NCBI RefSeq assembly: GCF_014649715.1
Contig: NZ_BMTO01000003.1
Span: 406,029 to 445,458, forward strand
DNA length: 39,430 nt
Reading direction: 5' to 3'
Origin: Streptomyces lateritius
GTDB lineage: Bacteria > Actinomycetota > Actinomycetes > Streptomycetales > Streptomycetaceae
The translations under genes and the position numbers were made by a program. Below the pieces are notes generated by a model, which was given only the letters and a program-made list of their open reading frames with translations, did no database searches and had not been told where the DNA came from. Positions 33,116 through 39,430 of the stretch are shown one piece after another (the first letter of the stretch is position 1; the number at the start of each line of letters is the position of its first letter).

Positions 33116-34333
33116 TCAGCCGGCCGCCGCGGCCGGCCCCAGCAGGCGGTGGGCGTCGAGCGCGAGGGTGAGCTGCACCAGGTCACGGGGGCGGGACAGC
33201 GCGAGGCCGGTGATCTGCTCGATACGGCGCAGACGGTTGAGCACGGTGTTGCGGTGGCAGAACATGTGCCGAGCCGCCGCGACGGTCGAGCCACCGCTCT
33301 CGATCCAGACGCCTATGGTGTCGAACAGCAGGTCGCGGTCGGCGGGTTCCAGTTCGTAAAGGGGCCGGAGCACCTGGTGTACGAGTTCGGTGGACAGGTC
33401 GGGCCGCGAGACCAGCAGGCCGTCGGGCAGACGGGAGTCGAGCCGGACGACCTCCCCGTCGCCCCGGCAGGTGCGAAGAGCGAGAGCGGCCATGTCCCGT
33501 GCGCGGGCCAGACCCTCCAGACCCGGGACGACCGGGCTGATCCCGATGCGGAGCCCGGGGCCGGCGACCAGGCCGGAGGCGAGCGCGTCCAGTGGGCGGT
33601 CGCCCAAGTGGGCGACGAACACGACCCGTTGGCCCCAGGTGTTCCGCAGGAGACGTATGCCCTTGATCTCCGGAGCGGCCAGGGGCACGCGGCCGTACGG
33701 CGGGGTCGCCTCGGCGACCGCCACCGCGTACCGTCCGCCGAGCGGCAGATCGAGGATGTCGGCCGCGTTCCGGGTGAACTCGGGTTCGGGACGCGTCTCC
33801 AGCAGGGCGGCGAGGATCAGACGTACGCGCTCGGCGTGCCGGCCGGCCACCCCTTCGACGACCTGCCGGTAGGCGTCGGCGACCAGGACGGCGTCGCGGT
33901 CATTGCTCTTCCACACCAGCTCGGCGACGTGCACCAGCCGGTGCATGTCGCCCAGGCGGTCCCGCTCCACCACGCCGATGATGCCGCTCCAGACCTCGGA
34001 GCCGGCGACGCGGAAGGCGTGCAGCACTTCGTCGAGGGGACGGCCCTGTTCCGCCCGCCGCATGCCCAGCTCTCTCGTGAACCGCTCGACGTCCACGAGC
34101 CTGCTCGGATCCACACCGGTCTCCAGCCCGTGCCGGATGCCGGTTCCCACGGTCTCGCGCACGTCGGGCGGGGCGAGCACCGGATCGGCGTAGTACGGCA
34201 CCTCGGCGCGGACCCGCTCCAGGACGGCGTCCGTGAAAACCGTGCCGTATCCGAGAAGCCGCCTGCACGCCCGGTCGAGGAGCTGCACGGAGGAGGGATC
34301 TGTGACGCTGCCGGGGACGGAACTGCGGTGCAT
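33116..34333 (-). CDS. PucR/CdaR-type transcriptional regulator
   Basis: 405 aa. The N-terminal half is a helical sensor (VERFTRELGMRRAEQGRPLD), the middle a GGDEF-like regulatory domain (AVAVAEATPPYG...; GISPVVPGLEGLARARDMAA) and the C-terminus the PucR HTH (AAARHMFCHRNTVLNRLRRI). These regulators usually activate catabolic or transport genes in response to a metabolite. It lies upstream of, and on the same strand as, the symporter pair, the best candidate target. ATG 34333 follows AGGAGCGTCC. Confidence 0.9.
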   Translation of the reverse strand: MHRSSVPGSVTDPSSVQLLDRACRRLLGYGTVFTDAVLERVRAEVPYYADPVLAPPDVRETVGTGIRHGLETGVDPSRLVDVERFTRELGMRRAEQGRPLDEVLHAFRVAGSEVWSGIIGVVERDRLGDMHRLVHVAELVWKSNDRDAVLVADAYRQVVEGVAGRHAERVRLILAALLETRPEPEFTRNAADILDLPLGGRYAVAVAEATPPYGRVPLAAPEIKGIRLLRNTWGQRVVFVAHLGDRPLDALASGLVAGPGLRIGISPVVPGLEGLARARDMAALALRTCRGDGEVVRLDSRLPDGLLVSRPDLSTELVHQVLRPLYELEPADRDLLFDTIGVWIESGGSTVAAARHMFCHRNTVLNRLRRIEQITGLALSRPRDLVQLTLALDAHRLLGPAAAAG

Positions 34334-34647
34334 GGACGCTCCTGGTGGACGGGGGTGCGGAACACCGCGTGAGGTGCCGACGAGAGGTGCCAAGGTGCGT
34401 TGCGAGGGGCGCGGCGGGGTCCCGCCACCGGGCCGGTCGCCGACCGCGAAGCCGAGCGCCCTTCCCGGCGAGCATCATGCTAAGCGGTCGGTCAGGGCGC
34501 AGTTGAGGTCTCGGCCGGATCGTGATGTTTCCGTAGGGTGGCGGGGCACCGCGCCCCGTCCGCGGAAGCCTGTCGGCGAACCGGGCCGTCTCAGGGGCCT
34601 CGTCCCGGTACTCAGGCCCGTCATCCGTCCCCGTACTCAGTCCCTGC

Positions 34648-35406
34648 TCAGTCCGTCGAGAGGGTCTCCAGGAGGTCGCCCACGCTCGTGTCGGGGAGGG
34701 CGCGGGCCACGTCGGCCAGGGCGACGATGCCGACCAGGACATGGCCGTCGATCACCGGCAGCCGGCGGATCTTGTGCGCGGCCATGGTGCGCAGGATCTC
34801 GTCGGCGTTGTCGTCGGCGCCGATCGTCACCGGTTTGCCCTGGGCCAGGTCGCCGGCCTTCACCTGCGCGGGATCCTTTCCGGCGCCGAGGACCTTCACC
34901 ACGATGTCGCGATCGGTCAGCATGCCCTTGAGCCTTTCGTCGGAGCCGCAGATGGGCAGAGCTCCGACACCGAGTTCGGTCATCTTCCTGGCCGCGTCCA
35001 GGACGGTCTCCTTGGCACGGACGCAGGTGGCGTCGGGCGTCATGATGTCCCGCGCGGTTGTCGTCTCGATCTTCTTCTTCTCGGCCTCCTCGCCTTCGGT
35101 CTCGGCGGCCTGCTTCGTGCCGGCGTCCGCGGTGTCGGCGGACTGCGGCTTGCCGAGGACCCCGCTGTGGCGCAGGGCGGCGTAGCCGACGCCGAGGCCG
35201 ATGGCGACCGGCCATTCGAGGACGTCCGCGGCTCCCAGGACGCCCAGTCCGATGTACAGCGGAAGTCCTCGTTTGGTGGGAAGGACCCGCCGGGCGGCGG
35301 AGACCGGGAGCAGGGCGGCGTTCAGCGCGTCGTTCGCCACCTGGCCGGCTGACGGGATGGTCAACGTGACCGTCCGCTGATGGGGGGTGCGGGTCGTGGA
35401 GGTCAC
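34648..35406 (-). CDS. CBS-pair protein with N-terminal membrane segment
   Basis: 252 aa. The last 130 residues are a CBS-domain pair (DIMTPDATCVRAKETVLDAA ... LKGMLTDRDIVVKVL; DEILRTMAAHKIRRLPVIDG, GIVALADVARAL). Residues about 45-82 are hydrophobic (LPLYIGLGVLGAADVLEWPV AIGLGVGYAAL) and could span the membrane. In between lies an acidic linker. CBS pairs bind adenosyl ligands (AMP, ATP, SAM) and sense energy state. GTG 35406 follows GAGGTGAGGCGATAGCC. It is divergent from the P-type ATPase gene with 161 bp between starts, so the two may share control. The 220 bp downstream (34427-34647) shows nothing else. Confidence 0.88.
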   Translation of the reverse strand: MTSTTRTPHQRTVTLTIPSAGQVANDALNAALLPVSAARRVLPTKRGLPLYIGLGVLGAADVLEWPVAIGLGVGYAALRHSGVLGKPQSADTADAGTKQAAETEGEEAEKKKIETTTARDIMTPDATCVRAKETVLDAARKMTELGVGALPICGSDERLKGMLTDRDIVVKVLGAGKDPAQVKAGDLAQGKPVTIGADDNADEILRTMAAHKIRRLPVIDGHVLVGIVALADVARALPDTSVGDLLETLSTD

Positions 35407-35567
35407 GGCTATCGCCTCACCTCTCCGATCGAGAAGATTAGTCCACTTATCAGTAGGTCTATCCCATATCGCGGGTTTCATGGGTTTCGATGAGACTGCT
35501 TCTGAAATAGTTCGTCACGCCCTTCGCGGAGTTCGCATCGGCCGCACTGATCGGGGAGGCACGGTTC
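35407..35567. promoter_or_regulatory. Divergent promoter region
   Basis: 161 bp, AT-richer than the flanks (AGAAGATTAGTCCACTTATC; CATATCGCGGGTTTCATGGG), between the CBS-pair gene and the P-type ATPase gene. Two promoters firing outwards are expected. A direct repeat GGGTTTCATGGGTTTC is visible at about 35474-35490. No known operator is recognised. Confidence 0.5.
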
Positions 35568-38500
35568 ATGCCAGCGGATCCCGCCCCGGACACGGGAACG
35601 ACGTCCTTGCTCGGCTCCCTCGTCTCGGAGCTCTCGTCCCGCGTGGCCGCCGGTGCGAAAGCCGCGTGGGGGATGGCCGAAGGGCTGCTGGCGGGGCCTC
35701 GCCGTGAGGTGTGGTGGAGCACGGAGCGCTGCTACATCGCGGTGTCCGGCGTCCAGGGCCCCGCAGGCCCCGCTGTGGCCCGTCGTGTGCAGCGAGCGCT
35801 GGAGGAGCATCCGGGCGTGCGGTGGGCGCGGGTCAACGCGCCCATGGAACGGGTGATCATCGCCGTCGGTTCTCCCCCTCCGCCCGAGACCGACCTCGTG
35901 GCGCTCGTGGAGCGGGCCGAGGGCGACCACGCCGCGGACGCCGAGGCGTTCGACGAGTGGCATCCCGAACCGCACCACCCCGCGGAAGGCCCGCCGTTCC
36001 CCGCGGTGCCGGCCCTGTTGGCGGACACACTCGGCCTCACCCTCGTCACCCTTCGGAAGGTCGCCCCGTGGTTCGGGCTGCCGCCGGAACTGGCCGGCGT
36101 CGTCGACGGCCTTCGCAGCCATCCCCGGCTGCGGCATCTGCTCGAGGACCTGAGCGGCGGCGAGCCGGACGACTCGCTCCTCCCCGTGCTCGCCGCCCTG
36201 GTCCAGGGTGTGACCACGGGCGGCGGAGGGCTCGCCCTGGACGTGCTGCAGCGCCTCGCGCTGTGGCGGGAGGCCGGCGCCGAACGTACGGCGTGGCGCG
36301 AGGGGGAGGCCCGGCTCGTACGCGGCCCGGAGGAAGCCGCCGCCGACCCGGTGACGGCCGGCCGCGCCGGCCCGTCACCCAAGGACGACACCGACCGCTA
36401 CACGGAACGCTCCATGGCGGCAGGCGTCGCCGCGGCTCTGGCCGTGCTGCCGTTCGCCGGCCTCCGGCGGGCGGTCGCCGTCGCCATCTCCACCATCCCC
36501 AAGGCACCCGCCGCCGGCCGCGAAGGCTTCGCCTCCAGCCTGGGCCGCCACCTCGCCCTGCGGGGCGCGGTGACGATGGACCGTACCGCTCTACGACATT
36601 TGGGCCAGGTCGACACCATCCTCCTGGAGGAAAGGGCACTGCGGGGCGACCGCTACGAGCCCGTCGACCTGGAACTGCTCAAGGACGCCGATCCCGAGCA
36701 GACGGTCGAGCGCCTCTTCGCGCTCTACGACGCCGACGCCCCTCTGGCCGTCCGGCGCGCCGACGAGTGGACGCTGGCCCCCCTGGACGAGCTCGACCTC
36801 GAGAAGCGCACCGGTCGCAAGGCCGCGAAGCGGCTACGGCGGCGGGGGAGCGAGAAGATCCTGGGACTCGCCCACGGGCGCCGGCTCCGCGCCGTGGCCG
36901 GACTCGCCACACCCTCGGCCCCCGGCGCCGAGGCCGTCGCCGCGGCCGCGCGACGCGCCGGGGCACGTGTCGTCGTGGCGTCCGAGCGGGCAGCGTCCGA
37001 CCAGGCGTCCGACCAGGCGTCGGACCAGGCGTCGGACCAGGCGTCGGATCGGGCGTTCGACCGGGAGGTGAGGAAACCCTCGTACGCCGACGCCGTGGTG
37101 CCGGGCGGCGATCAGTTGGCGGCTTCGGTACGCGCCCTGCAGGCCGAGGGAGCCGTCGTCCTGCTGATCTCCGGCAACCGCCAGGCGTTGGGCGCGGCCG
37201 ACTGCGCGATCGGCGTGCACGGCCAGGAGGAGAACACCCCCTGGGGAGCCCACGTACTGGTCGGCACGGACCTCGAAGCGGCGGGCTTGATCGTCGACGC
37301 CGTCGGCACGGCCGCCGTCGTGGACCGCGACAGCCACCACCTCGCCGCCGGCGGCAGCGGGATCGGCGCGATCGCCGCCTCGCAGGCACCGGTATGGCGG
37401 GCGACCGCCCGGGTCCTCGCGGTGAGCAACACCGCCGGCGCCGTCGCCTTCTGCCTGGGCGTCTGGCGCGCCCGGCAGCTCGTGAGCCGTCCCCTCACCC
37501 CACCGGTGAGCAGCGTCCCCTGGCACCTGATGCCGGCTGACCGCGTCCTGGGGCGACTGGAGACCCGCCCGGAAGGGCTCACCGCCCAGGAGGCCGCCGC
37601 CCGCACCGCCGAGGCGCAGGCCGGCAAGCCGGCGAAGCTCACCCTGCCCTTCGCCTTCGTCGAGGAGCTGTCCAATCCGCTCACCCCGATCCTCGCCGCG
37701 GGCGCCGCCCTGGCCGCCGCCGTGGGGTCCCGGACGGACGCGGGTCTGGTCGTCGCCATCACCGGCATGTCCGCCCTCGTCGGCGGCTTCCAGCGGGTGC
37801 GTACCGACCGGGCCCTGGCGGAGCTCTTCGCCCAGTCGGCCATCGGCGCGCGCGTGCGACGCGACGGCCGGGAGCGGCTCGTCACCTCAGGCGATCTGGT
37901 CCCCGGCGACATCGTCGTCCTCGGGCCCGAGGACGTCGTGCCCGCGGACTGCCGTCTGCTGGAGACCGAGGGCATCGAGGTCGACGAGTCCTCCCTCACC
38001 GGCGAATCCCTCGCCGTCGGCAAGGATCCGGCACCCGTGGTCGCAGCGGACATCCCCGGCCGCCGCTCCATGCTCTACGAGGGCACCATGATCTCCTCCG
38101 GACGCGCCGTCGCCGTCGTCGTGGCGACCGGGGCGGCCACGGAAGCCGGCCGTAGCCTGGCCACCGCGCGCCAGGCCGCGCCGGAGACGGGCGTGGAGGC
38201 ACGGCTCACCTCGCTCACCCGGTCCAGCATGCCCATCGCGCTGGGCTCCGCCGCCGCCGTGACCCTCTCCGGCCTGCTCCACGGCCGGCCACTCACCGAC
38301 AACCTCGCCTCCGCCGTCAACCTGGCCGTCGCGTCCGTCCCCGAGGGCCTGCCCTTCCTGGTCAACGCCGCCCAACTGGCCGCCGCCCGGCGCCTCGCGG
38401 ACATCGGCGCCCTCGTCCGCAACCCACGCACCATCGAGGCCCTCGGCCGCGCCGATGTCCTCTGCTTCGACAAGACCGGCACCCTCACCGAGGGCACCTT

Positions 38501-39430
38501 GCGGCTCGCCGACGTCAGCGACGGCGACAGCACCGCACCCCTGGACCGGCTCGACACGCGGCACAAGGAGGTCCTCGGAGCCGCACTGCGCGCGACACCT
38601 CCCGCCCGCCAGGCCGAACCGATGGCCCATCAGACCGACCACGCGATCGTCGAGGGCGCCCGCCACGCGAACGTCACCACCCGTACCGGCGCGGCTCGTT
38701 GGCGTCGCACGGACGCCCTCCCCTTCGAGCCGTCGCGCGCCTACCACGCGACCGTCGGCCACACCGCCGGCGGCGTCCTGCTCAGCGTCAAGGGAGCGCC
38801 GGAGAACGTCATCGGCCGATGCGCCCGGCGTCGGCAGCGACACGGTGCCGAACCCCTCGACGACGCCGGCAGGAGGGCCCTCGCCACGGCCGCCGAGGAG
38901 CTCGCGGCGGCCGGGCGGCGGATCCTGGCCGTCGCCGAACGGCGCATGGAACCGGGCGACGACCTCGTCGACGAAGCCGTGGAGGATCTGGTGTTCCTCG
39001 GCTTCATCGCGCTCGCCGACCCCGTGCGTACCAGCGCCGCCCCGGCCACCGCCCAACTCCACGAGGCCGGTGTGCAGACCGTCATGCTCACCGGCGACCA
39101 CCCCGCCACGGCCGACGCCATCGCCTCCACCATCAGCGATGTGAGCGACCCCAAGGTCTGCACGGGCCCGGAGCTCGACCAACTCGACGACGACGCCCTG
39201 GACGAGCTGCTGCCCACCGTCGACGTCATCGCCCGATGCAGCCCCGCCCACAAGGTCCGTATCGTCCAGGCCTACCAGCGACTCGGCCGGGTCGTCGCCA
39301 TGACCGGCGACGGCGCCAACGACGCCCCCGCCATCCGGCTCGCCGACGTCGGCATCGCCCTCGGCCGCCGGGGCACCCCCGCCGCCACCGCGGCGGCCGA
39401 CCTCGTCGTCACCGACGACCGACTGGAGAC
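35568..39430 (+). CDS. Large cation-transporting P-type ATPase with dead N-terminal ATPase copy, cut by edge
   Basis: 1287 residues are visible with no stop; the C-terminal TM helices lie beyond the window. The active part shows TGES (811-814), PEGLP (925-929), phosphorylation motif DKTGT (Asp968), KGAPE, MLTGDHPAT and TGDGANDAP (from 1246): a P2-type (Ca2+-like) pump, closest in shape to mycobacterial CtpH/CtpI. Residues about 280-600 look like a second ATPase without catalysis: VDTILLEERALRG where DKTGT should be, and VVLLISGNRQALGAADCAIG where TGDGxND should be. Residues 50-105 resemble a degenerate HMA-like fold. An ASDQ repeat (476-499) sits in the dead half. ATG 35568 follows GGGGAGGCACGGTTC. 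Transported ion unknown. Confidence 0.9.
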   Translation, partial: MPADPAPDTGTTSLLGSLVSELSSRVAAGAKAAWGMAEGLLAGPRREVWWSTERCYIAVSGVQGPAGPAVARRVQRALEEHPGVRWARVNAPMERVIIAVGSPPPPETDLVALVERAEGDHAADAEAFDEWHPEPHHPAEGPPFPAVPALLADTLGLTLVTLRKVAPWFGLPPELAGVVDGLRSHPRLRHLLEDLSGGEPDDSLLPVLAALVQGVTTGGGGLALDVLQRLALWREAGAERTAWREGEARLVRGPEEAAADPVTAGRAGPSPKDDTDRYTERSMAAGVAAALAVLPFAGLRRAVAVAISTIPKAPAAGREGFASSLGRHLALRGAVTMDRTALRHLGQVDTILLEERALRGDRYEPVDLELLKDADPEQTVERLFALYDADAPLAVRRADEWTLAPLDELDLEKRTGRKAAKRLRRRGSEKILGLAHGRRLRAVAGLATPSAPGAEAVAAAARRAGARVVVASERAASDQASDQASDQASDQASDRAFDREVRKPSYADAVVPGGDQLAASVRALQAEGAVVLLISGNRQALGAADCAIGVHGQEENTPWGAHVLVGTDLEAAGLIVDAVGTAAVVDRDSHHLAAGGSGIGAIAASQAPVWRATARVLAVSNTAGAVAFCLGVWRARQLVSRPLTPPVSSVPWHLMPADRVLGRLETRPEGLTAQEAAARTAEAQAGKPAKLTLPFAFVEELSNPLTPILAAGAALAAAVGSRTDAGLVVAITGMSALVGGFQRVRTDRALAELFAQSAIGARVRRDGRERLVTSGDLVPGDIVVLGPEDVVPADCRLLETEGIEVDESSLTGESLAVGKDPAPVVAADIPGRRSMLYEGTMISSGRAVAVVVATGAATEAGRSLATARQAAPETGVEARLTSLTRSSMPIALGSAAAVTLSGLLHGRPLTDNLASAVNLAVASVPEGLPFLVNAAQLAAARRLADIGALVRNPRTIEALGRADVLCFDKTGTLTEGTLRLADVSDGDSTAPLDRLDTRHKEVLGAALRATPPARQAEPMAHQTDHAIVEGARHANVTTRTGAARWRRTDALPFEPSRAYHATVGHTAGGVLLSVKGAPENVIGRCARRRQRHGAEPLDDAGRRALATAAEELAAAGRRILAVAERRMEPGDDLVDEAVEDLVFLGFIALADPVRTSAAPATAQLHEAGVQTVMLTGDHPATADAIASTISDVSDPKVCTGPELDQLDDDALDELLPTVDVIARCSPAHKVRIVQAYQRLGRVVAMTGDGANDAPAIRLADVGIALGRRGTPAATAAADLVVTDDRLE
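36993..37064 (+). repeat. 12-bp tandem repeat encoding ASDQ
   Basis: Six in-frame 12-bp units (GCGTCCGACCAG and close variants) run from 36993 to 37064 inside the ATPase gene, encoding ASDQ four times then ASDR and AFDR. The repeat keeps frame, so copy number could vary without breaking the protein. Confidence 0.9.

Overview
The window is high-GC actinomycete DNA, almost certainly from a Streptomyces chromosome. Coding regions have G/C at nearly every third codon position, starts are ATG or GTG behind AGGAGG-type ribosome sites, and the gene content is typical of the genus: a terpene cyclase with a P450, a large LuxR-type ATPase regulator, NsrR with flavohaemoglobin, a GlxA-type regulator, secreted polysaccharidases, and an ECF-type sigma factor. 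No tRNA, rRNA or CRISPR array was seen. All function calls are by reading motifs; no database search was run.

Layout. 1-3300: a LuxR-family (LAL) regulator cut by the left edge, then a translationally coupled sesquiterpene cyclase and P450, i.e. a compact terpenoid pathway. 3600-5660: a secreted F5/8C-FN3-GH8 hydrolase with a GH8b-type active site behind a perfect 12+12 bp palindrome; a chitosanase is the best guess. 6000-9660: a SUKH-like protein, then flavohaemoglobin (hmp) and its nitric-oxide sensor repressor (nsrR) with visible NsrR-type sites, and a divergent cupin. 9750-12255: a small membrane protein ending in an 18-bp tandem repeat, and a two-gene operon of alpha/beta hydrolases. 12256-16710: a patchy, probably decaying stretch with a nuclease relic, an unrecognised 417-aa protein, a GNAT enzyme, a 41-aa zinc ribbon, a 96-aa protein, an IS5-type transposase relic and a twice-frameshifted gene. 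16816-18822: a divergent GlxA-type regulator and dienelactone hydrolase-like enzyme. 19506-25046: a membrane protein, a sigma factor fused to a zinc anti-sigma-like motif, a membrane helix and an extracytoplasmic CAP domain, a phospholipase D-like protein and a Mesh1-like HD hydrolase. 25062-26419: a ruined sugar locus (C-terminal scrap of a GH1 beta-glucosidase, frameshifted LacI regulator, 22-bp tandem repeats). 26479-29961: secreted endonuclease I, an unknown protein and a modular PL1 pectate lyase with a LacI-type operator; a 97-bp MITE-like element abuts its stop codon. 30234-34333: a PlsC acyltransferase, then a sodium:solute symporter with its small subunit and a PucR-type regulator. 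34648-39430: a CBS-pair protein divergent from a very large P-type ATPase, cut by the right edge, whose N-terminal half looks like a catalytically dead ATPase copy.

How it fits together. The secreted GH8 enzyme, pectate lyase and endonuclease suit a soil saprophyte degrading polymers, two of them with recognisable operators. NsrR and Hmp form a self-contained NO-detoxification unit. The most unusual items are the membrane-tethered sigma-CAP protein and the double P-type ATPase. Several genes are visibly decaying.
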